Below, one piece after another: positions 1 through 10,271 of a stretch of DNA of 64,000 nucleotides (positions are counted from its first letter, which is position 1; each line of letters starts with the position of its first letter). The stretch spans positions 1-64,000 of the IMG/VR virus record IMGVR_UViG_3300031539_000007. One strand, 5' to 3'. The translations under genes and the position numbers were made by a program. The notes beneath the pieces are model-generated. The model saw only the letters and a program-made list of their open reading frames with translations, did no database searches and was not told the origin of the DNA. Source of the stretch: a virus.

Positions 1-1826
1 TACGGACTCAGTAACAACAACCCGTCGGCTTGCGAGAACAACGATTGTCCCGCGCTCTCGCTGATTGCCAACGTTGATAGCCACACTGTACCATCACCGT
101 AGACAATAAAACGCTTGTCGCTGCTGGAAGGCCCGGCCCACATCAGCGCGTTAGCACTGCTCGCCCCTGCATCCATCCCGATACGCTGCACGTTGCCATC
201 ATCATACATGGCGAAGTCGATATTGTGCAACTCGAAGTTTACATCGGTAAGCCTGATGTAGCTATCGCCAGCCCCTACACCATCACCAGCATACAGGCCA
301 TACTCAGTTTCGGTGGTGACGCCGTACAAATTTCCAAGCCGTGTGCGCACCGTCTTCCCCGTGGCCGGATGTGTAGCCCACGTGACAATCTGCGCGTAGG
401 GGCTGTTCTCGGCATACGCGCCGTCGATAGCGTTGACCTCGTAATAGCCGTTTCCGGTCGTGCCATAGTCCAGCACAATCGCGTCCGGGTCTACCGTGGC
501 ACTCTCTGCCATTGCCCCGGCGTTGGGAGCGGCTGATCTGGTAAACGTCCAAGATTGCTCTTTAAGGGTCAGGTTCGAGTAGGATGTGACCACGCCCCAA
601 CAGTTAGAAACGCTCAGACTACCAGCGGCACGGCTAAATCCGCGCAAGCATACAATGTCGCCAGATTCAAATACGGCCATCTCCGCAGCGGATGGCAAGT
701 CCCACACGTACAATGTAACCGCGCCCGAAGCTGCCGGTGCGGTAAACAGACGACTCAGAATAGCTACGGACTTACAGATAATCTGCCCACCGGCCAACGC
801 CTGTTCGAGGTCTGCGATGAATGATTTTACGTGCAGCTCATCAGCAAACAGGTAGCGGAAGTCAGCGCCACCCGCGTAGGAGATACCCCATCCAGTAGTC
901 TGCGATGCGTAGTCGTTAGATTGTAGTCTGGCTTCGTTCGTAGGGCCGATGCGTACCTGATCGCCAACTGGATCGAGAACGAGGTCGCCTGTCGGTAGAA
1001 TGGTTAGGTCTCCACCAGACCTGTCGCCAATAGTGTCAGTGTTCAAACGCACAAGCGTCAAGTATCCAGCGGCGCTTGACGCGAGGATTGAAGCTGCCGC
1101 GCCGGGACTTGCCGACGTGGTAATTGCGTGAGTATGCGTTGAGCGGGCGAAGTTGCTTCCCGCACCCTCGGTGTTCGTGGATGCCACTGTTAATGTCACC
1201 CCAGCCGCCGCCGCAATTGCGTGCTGATGATCGCTGCGTGCGGGATTCGTGGTCGAGCCAGCGCTCGCCGCATCGTCTGGTTCGATTGTCCCAATCGTCG
1301 GTGTGCCCCAGTTCAAGTCAATGTTATTCGACGACTCGGTAAGCCCGCTCCCAAGGATGTCGGTAACATCCACGGCAATCGTGTTTGTTAAAACGTCGAT
1401 GCCATCGCCTGCGCCAACTAGCAACGCTCCAGTAGAGAAATTTAGTCCAGATGTCGCCGCCAAACTCACGCGAATATTGTTACTGCTCTCGGTCAACCCG
1501 TAGCTCGTGTCGATGATGTCAGTAACATCTACTGCGATTGCTTGCCCAGTAACGTCGATGCCGTCACCCGCAGTCGCGGCGGCGTGCATCAGCGCGTCTA
1601 TCTGTGCCAGCGCGCCCTGGACATCGGTACTCGAAATATTAGATAACGCGCCTGTATCAACCGTTGCGGCGGCAGCAGGGTGCGCGCCAGCAGCGTCTCT
1701 ACCCGTCAGATTGTTGTGTACGCTCGTAGATGACGTGACATTGCGCGTGGTAGCACCCTTTATATAGGGGCGTAGCGCATCCAGCCCTAAACGCGGATTT
1801 CTTGATATTCCTGGAATGTTTGGCAT
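1..1826 (-). CDS. Tail fibre / receptor-binding-like protein (3' end beyond window)
   Basis: I translated this frame by hand. It is open for all 608 codons from the ATG at 1826 to the window edge and has no stop inside the window. Residues about 87-120 and 139-170 hold two copies of a GDGIDV..IAVDVTDI..GLTESSNNI repeat, a pattern common in phage fibre shafts. Residues about 193-200 and 225-232 hold ARSDHQHAI and ARSTHTHAI, the HxH signature of metal-binding trimeric tail fibres. The rest looks like beta-rich fibre sequence. The ATG directly follows the TAG of the upstream tail gene, so the two are translationally coupled. A host-binding role is inferred from the family and the distal tail position. 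The C-terminal tip, where specificity would lie, is not in the window. Confidence 0.8.
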   Translation of the reverse strand, partial: MPNIPGISRNPRLGLDALRPYIKGATTRNVTSSTSVHNNLTGRDAAGAHPAAAATVDTGALSNISSTDVQGALAQIDALMHAAATAGDGIDVTGQAIAVDVTDIIDTSYGLTESSNNIRVSLAATSGLNFSTGALLVGAGDGIDVLTNTIAVDVTDILGSGLTESSNNIDLNWGTPTIGTIEPDDAASAGSTTNPARSDHQHAIAAAAGVTLTVASTNTEGAGSNFARSTHTHAITTSASPGAAASILASSAAGYLTLVRLNTDTIGDRSGGDLTILPTGDLVLDPVGDQVRIGPTNEARLQSNDYASQTTGWGISYAGGADFRYLFADELHVKSFIADLEQALAGGQIICKSVAILSRLFTAPAASGAVTLYVWDLPSAAEMAVFESGDIVCLRGFSRAAGSLSVSNCWGVVTSYSNLTLKEQSWTFTRSAAPNAGAMAESATVDPDAIVLDYGTTGNGYYEVNAIDGAYAENSPYAQIVTWATHPATGKTVRTRLGNLYGVTTETEYGLYAGDGVGAGDSYIRLTDVNFELHNIDFAMYDDGNVQRIGMDAGASSANALMWAGPSSSDKRFIVYGDGTVWLSTLAISESAGQSLFSQADGLLLLSP

Positions 1827-3275
1827 CTATCTAAAGGCGTCCATTCGCGCCACGAGCGCATCAAGTTCGTTGGATTCGGTGTCTAGGAACACCCGCAACT
1901 CGTTGCTCTTTGAGGAGTATTCCATCTGTACTGCCTGCCCCGCCGTCTTCCTGTTCCAGCTTTCGTCTATGATTGCGGCGTCAGGGAAAACGTCGGTGAG
2001 CTTGAAGTACGATTTGCTGTGCTTTATTGGAAACCACAACGGCCATCTGCTGCCGCTTGAGTCCAAGATATATGGAGACGTGAGGGCTATCGGCTTTCCA
2101 AGCAATGCCCCCTTGTATTTGTCCAGATACAGAGCACGATACAGTTCTGCAATATCAACGTATGAATCTCCGGCACTGACTATTGCTTCGCGTTGCCAAT
2201 AGTCGGCTATGCTCGTTGAGTCAGAGCCAACAGATGTTAATTTAAGAGTCCCTTCGTCGTCCATGTCTCGGTATATAACCCTGACGTGATTGCGCAATTC
2301 TTGAATGTTGCGTGTGGCTAGGTCGCCACCGCTTTTGAGCATCCACTTACGAATATCCCAATCAAATGTGCCGTCGTTGAGTTGTGCCTCAAAATATGGG
2401 ATAGGCTTTTGTGGGGTTGTGCCATCAAAGGCCACATTCTTGCACCAATATCCCCATTGCGCGTTTGCAGAATCACTGAGCGACGCCATCTTCTCAATGA
2501 TCTCGCCAGGATATGCGCCGCCTTCTTCACCGGGTGGTTCCCAAGGCCCAATCACCGTGTTCGTTTCGTCTATGTTCGTTTGGTCACTGCCCATTGACGG
2601 CACTTCGGTAAGCGCGTCAATGACAACCTCACTGCTAGTCCAGTAGTCGTAGCACAGCATCACCGTATACGACGATGCTGTTTTGTCAGTTGGGGTTTCA
2701 CCGTTCCACCCCGCCGATGATAACTCGTAGTCTTGATATACATATATGGAGTCGTTGGCGTTGTCTGTCGTAAACGCTGCGCCTGGGTAGCCCCAAGAAA
2801 TTGTATTGTCGTCGTTAGTAACTTCCAGCTCGTATAGCGCCGGGCTTACCCCGCTTTCCCAATCCGAGAAATCCTGCCCGTCATCCTGAAACGAATTGGC
2901 TACTGGATTATATACCAATGCGCCCTGGTTGCTATCTTGGGCAGTGGTATCAAAGTTGTACAGTTGATCGTAGTGCCGCCACCAGAAGCCATTACAAAGA
3001 ATATTCGCGCCGGTAGCGCCAATTGAAATATCGGTGATGAATCCATCCGCAACGGGCATGTCGCAGAATTGATCGTAGATAATAACGCGATAGCCATCAT
3101 AGCGCTGGTAGAAGTCGTATGCCTCTACGCTGCCGCCAGCCCAGCGCAACTGTATCGACACAATCCCGCCATGCAGCGCCCACGATAGCTGAATGTTACT
3201 AATGCGCGACGACAAGCTCATCGTGTGAATTGGCGATGTGAGATTGCTATCAAACAATGCTGCGTAAAGTGGCAT
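1827..3275 (-). CDS. Distal tail / baseplate-like protein
   Basis: This 482-residue protein sits between the distal-tail-like protein at 3275-5170 and the fibre gene, the slot usually used by tail-tip or tail-associated proteins of long-tailed phages. It is rich in Trp, Tyr and Asp with alternating hydrophobic strands (for example SIQLRWAGGSVEAYDFYQR and RVIIYDQFCDMPVADGFITD near the N-terminus), as expected for a hub or baseplate-type beta fold. No catalytic motif was seen. Its start overlaps the stop of the upstream gene by one base and its stop abuts the fibre ATG. The tail-tip role comes from position and composition, not from a recognised domain. Confidence 0.6.
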   Translation of the reverse strand: MPLYAALFDSNLTSPIHTMSLSSRISNIQLSWALHGGIVSIQLRWAGGSVEAYDFYQRYDGYRVIIYDQFCDMPVADGFITDISIGATGANILCNGFWWRHYDQLYNFDTTAQDSNQGALVYNPVANSFQDDGQDFSDWESGVSPALYELEVTNDDNTISWGYPGAAFTTDNANDSIYVYQDYELSSAGWNGETPTDKTASSYTVMLCYDYWTSSEVVIDALTEVPSMGSDQTNIDETNTVIGPWEPPGEEGGAYPGEIIEKMASLSDSANAQWGYWCKNVAFDGTTPQKPIPYFEAQLNDGTFDWDIRKWMLKSGGDLATRNIQELRNHVRVIYRDMDDEGTLKLTSVGSDSTSIADYWQREAIVSAGDSYVDIAELYRALYLDKYKGALLGKPIALTSPYILDSSGSRWPLWFPIKHSKSYFKLTDVFPDAAIIDESWNRKTAGQAVQMEYSSKSNELRVFLDTESNELDALVARMDAFR

Positions 3276-5170
3276 TAGGTTGTTCCCAGCAAGAACTCTG
3301 TGCTTGGGTGATAAGTTATACTCATTGATATATTCCCGTCAGCAAGCGTATGCCTTCTGGCGTTTGCCACAAGCTCTGCGCCACAGTTCATAAACACAAG
3401 GCGATGCTCTTTCGTGGCTAGGCGAATCGCGCCTCCGAGATATGTTGTGGTTGTTTCTAATACCCGGTTATTAGATAGCGTATATGAATACAGGTCTATG
3501 CTATTATTGTCCCCATTCTTTAGAATGATGCCCTGTAATGCCCCGGCTTCATTTCTAAGACTAATAATACCATACGCCTCATCAACCGGAATCAACTGAA
3601 TAAAATCTATATGCGCGTTTTCTGTGCCAGAATCGCGCATCATCTGCGGCATTATTCTTGAAGTGACAGTTCTGTCTGGCCTTCTCTCTATGTGAATTGG
3701 GGCAGATGTAACAAGAGTCCATCCAGTTGTCAACGGAATGCGCGAAATGTTTGAATACGCTGGGTCTATAGCCGAACTGTCTTTAATCTCAATCCTTATA
3801 CTTGCAGTTATTGCGTCTGTGTTCTTTATCGCCATCATAACTACATATCGTCCGTATACGACATTGCCGTCAACGGAGAATACAACCGGAGCTGTTAAGT
3901 CTGTCCACGATGTTGACACAGAGATTGTCTCGTAGGCATTCTCGGTTCTATCGCCATCACCAACGCCGACGCGATCATTCCAATACTCAAAATCAGTAGC
4001 GTTGTTCGACTTGCTCCATCTGCCAATATATATGTAGTTTACATATACAGATATTGATGTTACGTTTATATCTGCCAGTGGCTCTGTGTCACCAGGAACA
4101 TCTGTTATATCAATGTACGGAATTGCCCCCTCTGTTACAGATTCGTAGTGATTTTTTATGTTTGCGCAACTAGACCATGCGTTAGGAGCCGTACTTACCC
4201 CAAATTGTAAATAGCACTTGTCAGCATAGTATGTCGTTGCCTCGGACGCATCCCCCGTCAGCCGCTCCACTCTTACGACGAGTGTTGTGTCACTCCCGCC
4301 AACCGTGCTGCTTACTTCAAGTTTCTTGAAAGTATACACGCCATCTTTGCCAGTAGCCGTTACTGTGGCGGTGCTGTAAATATCTGTCCCTAAACTTCCA
4401 GACACACTCCCAACAACATCAAGTGTAATCTCATCGCCACTGGCGGTGTATACCCAGGCATACGCTATAAATGTTTGGCCCTGGAATGCTGTACAAGCAA
4501 TGGTATCACTGTATACCCCATCTGTGCCAGCAGTGTCGGTAACAACTTTCTGTGATTGCGACCCAACCATGTATGCCACACTCGACAGCGTGGTTGTGGG
4601 CGTGCCAGACTCGTTCCATTGATCGGCAAGCCCGTCAGAGTTGCCGTCTTCTTCAAAGTGCGGAGTGCCTATCTCGTTGCGCAGAACTTCCTCGGCCCCG
4701 TATCCCGTTGGCTTTGTGGAAACCTTCATTTTAAGTCCGCTGTCAAATACCAATTCTTTAGAGCGCAGGTTGTACCAGTTAAAGAATGCGGCGCTATCAT
4801 ACTCAACATCAACAACATCGTAGCGCGTCCAGTTCGTAGCCCCGTCGAGTTGGATTTGCAGATACACCTTGTCGCCTATCCCGTCGGTGTGGTATTGTCT
4901 AGCCTGTCGCACGAGCCTGTTGAACGCAATCAGTATGTTCGCAGTAGCGTCGTTAGTCCCACCAATAGCAGCCAAGGCCATCGGCCATTCGCGATTGCCA
5001 AGCCGGTGGCGTACCAGCATTTCTCCGTCGGCGTAATCGCTGACGTGATATAGATTCTCGTGCTTTGCCAAGCCGAATTCATTGCTGTCCGCCAGCATCT
5101 CAAAACCATCGGCGTCATAGTACAAGTCTATTGAGGTGGTGCCATCACTGATTACAATTGAGTTAGCCAT
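3275..5170 (-). CDS. Distal tail protein-like with carbohydrate-binding-type jelly-roll modules
   Basis: This 631-residue protein lies directly downstream of the tape measure gene, the usual place of the distal tail protein. Residues 1-155 resemble the distal-tail N-domain (ISDGTTSIDLYY, then VRHRLGNREWPMALAAIGG). From about residue 165 the text NEIGTPHFEEDGNSDGLADQW, followed by strand-rich sequence to about 320 and a second similar stretch to about 490, looks like carbohydrate-binding jelly-roll domains of the CBM4/9 type. The central part (roughly 3300-4250) is more AT-rich than the flanking tape-measure gene, which suggests module exchange. A role in linking tail to tip and perhaps in glycan binding is inferred. 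Confidence 0.6.
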   Translation of the reverse strand: MANSIVISDGTTSIDLYYDADGFEMLADSNEFGLAKHENLYHVSDYADGEMLVRHRLGNREWPMALAAIGGTNDATANILIAFNRLVRQARQYHTDGIGDKVYLQIQLDGATNWTRYDVVDVEYDSAAFFNWYNLRSKELVFDSGLKMKVSTKPTGYGAEEVLRNEIGTPHFEEDGNSDGLADQWNESGTPTTTLSSVAYMVGSQSQKVVTDTAGTDGVYSDTIACTAFQGQTFIAYAWVYTASGDEITLDVVGSVSGSLGTDIYSTATVTATGKDGVYTFKKLEVSSTVGGSDTTLVVRVERLTGDASEATTYYADKCYLQFGVSTAPNAWSSCANIKNHYESVTEGAIPYIDITDVPGDTEPLADINVTSISVYVNYIYIGRWSKSNNATDFEYWNDRVGVGDGDRTENAYETISVSTSWTDLTAPVVFSVDGNVVYGRYVVMMAIKNTDAITASIRIEIKDSSAIDPAYSNISRIPLTTGWTLVTSAPIHIERRPDRTVTSRIMPQMMRDSGTENAHIDFIQLIPVDEAYGIISLRNEAGALQGIILKNGDNNSIDLYSYTLSNNRVLETTTTYLGGAIRLATKEHRLVFMNCGAELVANARRHTLADGNISMSITYHPSTEFLLGTT

Positions 5171-8100
5171 CTATGCTGGTGTCCTTTGTGCCATTGCCAT
5201 TCTCCCGATGTCCTGTGAAATCTGCCGGGACACTTCTCTGCCTGTGCGCATATCCGGGACAACCATATTCTCTACGATTGGCCCGTACAGGTTCACATTC
5301 ACAGCGCCGCCTCCCGCCGCAGATGGCGCTCCGCGTACCGGCGAACCATCCAACACACTTTGCGGAAGTATGTTTGCCATCCCGCTTACGCCTTGCGCCA
5401 GTCCAGCCGTCATATTCTCGCCGACCTCGGCGAACGCTTTTGATGGGGAGTCAATGCCGTAGGAGGTATTGATCTGCTTGATGGTGCGCCTTGCAACCTC
5501 GCGGATGTAGGCCAACAAGTATCCCATCCGCTGCTCAATACCAAACACCATACTTTCGGCAATGATGTTCCCGACTTTCACGAACCCGTATACTGGGTTC
5601 TCCGCCACCTCAATCATTACGTTCGCCATGCTAATCATTATCGTTTCGCCGAGCACGCGGAAACGCTCTTCGTATGGCGCAGCCGCAGCGAGAACGTTGT
5701 CGAGCGCTTGCTTAATGGCTGTAACGATTAGCTGCTTGTTTGCGGTAATGCCTCTTGCTAATCCGTCGTCGATGCTCTTGCCGAACTCTGCGTATACCGT
5801 GGACGGAGAGTTTGAGCCAAGCTTGTCGGCGGCGGAACTCCTTAGCGCGTCCAGCATCATTCCGAGCGAGCTAATCAGATCGTCTTGTGTGTCCTCTATC
5901 CCAGTGATCATGCCTTCGGGTATGCTTTTCCCCAGTATTTCGAGTGCCGATTCCAGCTTGGGGGTTGCAAGCTCAATGCCTTTGCCAATGTCTGTGGGCA
6001 GCATCTCGCCGAATTCTTTGTACCCCGTATCGAGGATATTGAAATCAAGAGACTCCTTAATCAAGTCCAGCGATGATTGCAGTCCGGGCAACCCGTTGTC
6101 GATGCCGCCAGCAATATTTCTTGGAATACTCTCGCCGAACATATCCATCGAAGACTCGAAATCCACAGAGCCAATGTCTATGCCTTCACCCACACTACTA
6201 GGAATACCAACGCCAAAGTCTTGCCATGTGCTGTAGTTAAACAGGTCTGCCGGGGCTGTGCCGATAAGTTTCAGAGAAGACTGCACCAACGGCATCCCCT
6301 CTTCAATACCGATCGACAGGGAGCTGCCTATGGATTGCCCGAACATAGAATACGCACTCAGGTCTGTGGTCTGCATTGCGCCAGAGAACAGGGTTTGCAT
6401 TGAGCTTTGTACTTGCGTTTGTGCCTGTGATGCGCTGGTGCTGGCCTGCATTCCCATAGATTTGAAAATCATGTCCATTTCCGCATCTAGTGTTGGGGCA
6501 ATCTTATCTATCTGTGGGGCGGCTTCTGTAACACCCGCCATTATGTTGTCAACTATTGATTTCCCGGCGGCCCTGAATGTATCTGTGTCAAAATCTAAAC
6601 GCTCTGGGAATATTTTGCCGAGCACCTTACCCAAAGGCCACTTGTCAACAAAGTCGCGGAACCCAGCAATGAAATTGGTGAATGCGAGTATTACGGTTGC
6701 CGCGAATGCGTGGATATTCCACAGCCACACTCGCTTTGTCTCTTCCCATGTAGTTCCCGCAGCGGCAGAGATTGTATCACCAAGCCCCTCGATAATACCG
6801 CGCACGCCGCCCACTATTATTTGAAACGCGCCCCCGATAATCAACCCTAGTCCGTTAAATATGTTCCCTGTGAAGATGGTCACAACGCCTCGAATTATTT
6901 GAAGAGCACCAGCAAGCATATATCCTAGCCCCTTGACAATCCCAGACCCGATACCGGCAATGACTTTGACTACGGATTCTCCTAAAGTGGGGCCACTAGC
7001 GCTTTCAAATCTCCCTATTTCTTCTGCGACGACTGCGAATGCTTCTTGCACAGACTTTTTGAATAGCTCAATATCAACCGAGAACGTTTCGTTAAACGCT
7101 TTCTTGAACGCTTCCAGTCTCTCCTGTATCTTTGGGGCGCTCTCTAAGATAGTGTCTTTGAAATTGCTAAAGGATAGTGTTACAGTTCCGTTCTCGCCAA
7201 ACGCATTTGCCCAAGCTGTTTTAACTTTGTCGAGCGGAGCTGATAGTATCTCCTCAAGCCTGTCGCGGATACCTTTCACTCGCGCTTCCAAGTCTGCGGT
7301 GCCAGCCAGAGGCATTGCAATCGGGAATTCAATGCCTAAATCAGTGTCGTCTGCCCCCGCACCGCCAGCCTTCTTCGCCGCCGCCGCTCTCTTTAGAGCC
7401 GCTGTTTGTGCATCCAGCGCGCGCTCTAGCAATCTAAACAGTTTGAGTTGGTCTTCAAGCAAGTCTTTGCGCAGTTCAAGTTGTTTGATCTCGCCAGCAC
7501 TCGCCTTCAACGCTTTCTTGGTCTGCTTAACCTGCCCGATCTTGGCGCGAATTGCAGCGGGGTCTTTGTTCAGCACCTGCAACTTGAATAGCTCGTTGGT
7601 CTGGCCCTTGTACGACTTGGTTAGCTCTTCGTTGACGCGCTTGGCAGCATCCAGCGCAGACTCAATGCCGCGTTGTAAGAACTCAAGGTCAATCGTTGCC
7701 AGCCCTTTCGCCCACTCTGCAATTGAGTCTACCCCGTACTGGAACAGCGCGTCGTCCACCGGGCCTTTGAGCGTGGCGGCCAGTTTTGATTTGATGTCTG
7801 GCATTAGGGTCTTGTCAACAGGGTAGGATAGCATTCCATCAACCCATTCACCCATTGTCGCCATACCCCAAGCGTCAATGTTTGGTGCGACACGTGGCGG
7901 TGATCCTGGGGACAACCAATTAGCCAGCGTATTAGATATGAAGTTCATCGCGATGGTAATCATCTGCGCGAAGCCAGTGATGATGCCAGATACAAATGTA
8001 CTGCCAACGTTTGCGCCCCACGTCAATGCGTTCGTGGCCCAATCAGAGGCCCGCGCACCCATCTCGTTCTGCGCTGTGGTCATCGTATCCGCCGCTTTCC

Positions 8101-9835
8101 TGGCTATGTCTTCAGGTAGCATATTCACATCGCGAAGCTTGGCGAAGTTCTCCTCAAAGACAGAGGGCATCCTGGCAAAGGCGCGCACGAAGCTGTCGCC
8201 CCACTGTTCTATTTTGGGGGTTGTGTCTGCCAGGAATGTGTTCACGTATCCGAGCAATACCGTAACGAATGGGGAGAACGCAGCGATGGCACTGTCGCGA
8301 ATGTTTCTCATGTTCGCTGATAATGCCGACATCTGCGTAGAGACAAAGACCGACATGTTGCCAGTCTTAGCCAGAATCTTCTCACCCTCTTTCATCGTGG
8401 CGTTGAGCAGAGCTTGTGTGCGCTCTACTGTAGTGAGTTGCCCAGATGTTTTTCCGAGCGTCGCGGCATAGTCCTTGGTAACTTGGCTGAGGTTTATTGA
8501 GATGCCCAGGTTGTCAATCCAGCGCGTCGAGAGCCTACCGACACCTTTCACCAGGGACTCAAACATATACGTCAAGTCCTGCCCTGTTGACAGGCTGGCC
8601 GCCTGTGCGACCGCCATCATCTTGGGCAAATCTTTACCAACGTTATCGCCAATCAGCGAGAAGGCAATGTTGGCATTCTTGAGCATCGTGGTGGTATCGA
8701 GTGCGCCACCAGTCATGTCGCGCATGTCTTTGATGATCTGCTGTAGCCCGCTAGAGAAGCCCGGTACGTTCTGTGTGGCTTGCTGTAAGAAGTTGGCGAA
8801 CTGTACCCGCACAGATTCCATCGGGCCAGCTTCTTTTACTAGGTTGCGAATGTCTCTGGCAATTGAGCGGAGGCCGGTAAACCCAGCCATAGCCAGCATC
8901 ATCTTCCCGACATCACCCAGTCCTCTGGAGAGTGCTCGTAAAGGTGATGTTGCTACCTTGCCGACGGTAGACAAAACGCCGCTAAATCCCCTCAGTACCG
9001 TTGTCGCGGCTTTAATATTCGCGGTCATCGCCTGCCAGAACGCCGATCCCAGCGGCAATATCACGTTTTTGACTGCGCCCATTTGCCCTATGGCTTTAAC
9101 AATTCCGTAAATCCCAGCGGCTATTTTTGTTGGTATTGAGCCAACGCTTTTCCCGAACTGCGTTATCCCTGTCGCAACGGACATGATTGCAGCGGTAGCC
9201 TTCGCCGCGCCTTGCGCAATTGCGCCTCCCAATGTGCCAGAGAATGCCACCACGGAATTCACAGCCACTCCGAGGGCGCTCTTAGTAGTAATGCCAATAT
9301 TAGAAAGGCTCGCGCGTACTCTACTACCAAAAGACTCGACTTTCCCAGATGCTGCCGGGAGCACGTTTGTCCAAGCGGTAAAGTCAGAGGCTTTTACTAT
9401 GGCTGTAGATGTGGATGTACCGAGAGCCATCATCCGCTCGGAAATTCTCGCTATTGTCTCAGCCGCAGACGTAGAGCCAATAACATTCATTATTTCGGAC
9501 ACTCTTGCTATCTGCCCAGCCGCTTGGCTGGACGCCATCGGTAGCGCGGTGAGTAAATCGGTAAACCTTGATATGGGTGCCGCCGCAGCGTCGAATTTAT
9601 CAGCCACGCTGGGCATGGCGTTTACTCTAGCGGCAACCCCGGCAATAGACGCGGCGATCTCATCTATGCCGACCTTCACCAGTGGGTCTATTACCGGCTG
9701 AACCTTTACTTTCGTGGCCGCCTGTGCTTTGCTGAGTGCCGCGTTGATAGACGTAGCAATGTTTTTGACTTCTTTTGCCACGCCCTTCGCATCTACATTG
9801 AATTTGATATGTATGGTTGCTACACGGTCGGCCAT
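5171..9835 (-). CDS. Tape measure protein
   Basis: At 1554 residues this is the longest gene in the window, and it follows the frameshifted tail chaperones as tape measure genes do. The sequence is Ala/Gly/Ile-rich with hydrophobic stretches (about residues 300-325, 975-1035) and a coiled-coil-like Lys/Glu/Ala stretch at about 730-830. Residues about 1165-1330 carry four to five related units of roughly 40-45 residues of the type FGxxIPxxIGxGIExxxxxLxSSLxxLGxSIP. Three SPG/SPS motifs (SPGSPPRV, GSNSPSTVYAEFG, GIDSPSKAFAEVG) are typical of tape measure C-terminal parts. At about 0.15 nm per residue a tail of roughly 230 nm would be expected. It sets tail length and probably assists DNA passage. 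Confidence 0.93.
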   Translation of the reverse strand: MADRVATIHIKFNVDAKGVAKEVKNIATSINAALSKAQAATKVKVQPVIDPLVKVGIDEIAASIAGVAARVNAMPSVADKFDAAAAPISRFTDLLTALPMASSQAAGQIARVSEIMNVIGSTSAAETIARISERMMALGTSTSTAIVKASDFTAWTNVLPAASGKVESFGSRVRASLSNIGITTKSALGVAVNSVVAFSGTLGGAIAQGAAKATAAIMSVATGITQFGKSVGSIPTKIAAGIYGIVKAIGQMGAVKNVILPLGSAFWQAMTANIKAATTVLRGFSGVLSTVGKVATSPLRALSRGLGDVGKMMLAMAGFTGLRSIARDIRNLVKEAGPMESVRVQFANFLQQATQNVPGFSSGLQQIIKDMRDMTGGALDTTTMLKNANIAFSLIGDNVGKDLPKMMAVAQAASLSTGQDLTYMFESLVKGVGRLSTRWIDNLGISINLSQVTKDYAATLGKTSGQLTTVERTQALLNATMKEGEKILAKTGNMSVFVSTQMSALSANMRNIRDSAIAAFSPFVTVLLGYVNTFLADTTPKIEQWGDSFVRAFARMPSVFEENFAKLRDVNMLPEDIARKAADTMTTAQNEMGARASDWATNALTWGANVGSTFVSGIITGFAQMITIAMNFISNTLANWLSPGSPPRVAPNIDAWGMATMGEWVDGMLSYPVDKTLMPDIKSKLAATLKGPVDDALFQYGVDSIAEWAKGLATIDLEFLQRGIESALDAAKRVNEELTKSYKGQTNELFKLQVLNKDPAAIRAKIGQVKQTKKALKASAGEIKQLELRKDLLEDQLKLFRLLERALDAQTAALKRAAAAKKAGGAGADDTDLGIEFPIAMPLAGTADLEARVKGIRDRLEEILSAPLDKVKTAWANAFGENGTVTLSFSNFKDTILESAPKIQERLEAFKKAFNETFSVDIELFKKSVQEAFAVVAEEIGRFESASGPTLGESVVKVIAGIGSGIVKGLGYMLAGALQIIRGVVTIFTGNIFNGLGLIIGGAFQIIVGGVRGIIEGLGDTISAAAGTTWEETKRVWLWNIHAFAATVILAFTNFIAGFRDFVDKWPLGKVLGKIFPERLDFDTDTFRAAGKSIVDNIMAGVTEAAPQIDKIAPTLDAEMDMIFKSMGMQASTSASQAQTQVQSSMQTLFSGAMQTTDLSAYSMFGQSIGSSLSIGIEEGMPLVQSSLKLIGTAPADLFNYSTWQDFGVGIPSSVGEGIDIGSVDFESSMDMFGESIPRNIAGGIDNGLPGLQSSLDLIKESLDFNILDTGYKEFGEMLPTDIGKGIELATPKLESALEILGKSIPEGMITGIEDTQDDLISSLGMMLDALRSSAADKLGSNSPSTVYAEFGKSIDDGLARGITANKQLIVTAIKQALDNVLAAAAPYEERFRVLGETIMISMANVMIEVAENPVYGFVKVGNIIAESMVFGIEQRMGYLLAYIREVARRTIKQINTSYGIDSPSKAFAEVGENMTAGLAQGVSGMANILPQSVLDGSPVRGAPSAAGGGAVNVNLYGPIVENMVVPDMRTGREVSRQISQDIGRMAMAQRTPA

Positions 9836-9836
9836 T

Positions 9837-10271
9837 TTACATCGTCCTCGGAGGTTTCAGTTCTTTGTTGAGCTTCTGTGCTTCCGCGCCACTCTCGCGT
9901 TTCTTAGCCTTTCCCAATTCCCACCAGCCCGGTTCTGGTTGTGCCGTTTCTAGCGCCTTCGCTACATCGTCAATGTCTGCGCTCAATGCGTTCTTCACCC
10001 CACGGCTTAACGCAATCATTCGGAACTTGTCATCGCCGCTTGTCATTTGCGTCTTGGGGTCTGAGTCGTAGTAGCTGGCAGCGTCGCGCCAGTGCTTGAC
10101 ATCGAGTAACCGTAGCAAAAGTAGGCCATCTTCGGTGTCTAGTTCCGATGGCCTACAGTGAAGTAGCTCACAAAAGTTTAGGATTAGTGCCTCGCGGGGT
10201 ACGCCCCCACGCCCCGTAAGTATATGTCTTACGAGGCTGGCTGAGGGTTTTCCTCTTCTGGCTGCGTCTCT
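9837..10271 (-). CDS. Tail assembly chaperone extension made by -1 frameshift (GT product)
   Basis: This frame is open from just after a TGA at 10272-10274 down to the stop at 9837, and it has no ATG or credible ribosome site at its start. It overlaps the 3' end of the upstream chaperone gene in the -1 frame. A shift-prone G GAA AAC run (10253-10247) lies in the overlap. Slipping back one base there joins about 128 residues of the first protein to about 136 residues of this frame, for a fusion of about 264 residues. A -1 slip between the two genes upstream of the tape measure is the classical lambda G/GT arrangement. A separate start (TTG at 10118) is possible but lacks a ribosome site. Confidence 0.75.
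   Translation of the reverse strand, partial: RDAARRGKPSASLVRHILTGRGGVPREALILNFCELLHCRPSELDTEDGLLLLRLLDVKHWRDAASYYDSDPKTQMTSGDDKFRMIALSRGVKNALSADIDDVAKALETAQPEPGWWELGKAKKRESGAEAQKLNKELKPPRTM

Noticed and set aside
5562-9701. Plus-strand ORFs of up to about 300 residues opposite the tape measure gene
   Set aside because: Shadows of a Ser/Ala-rich gene, with no ribosome sites, no known motifs and opposite direction to the operon.
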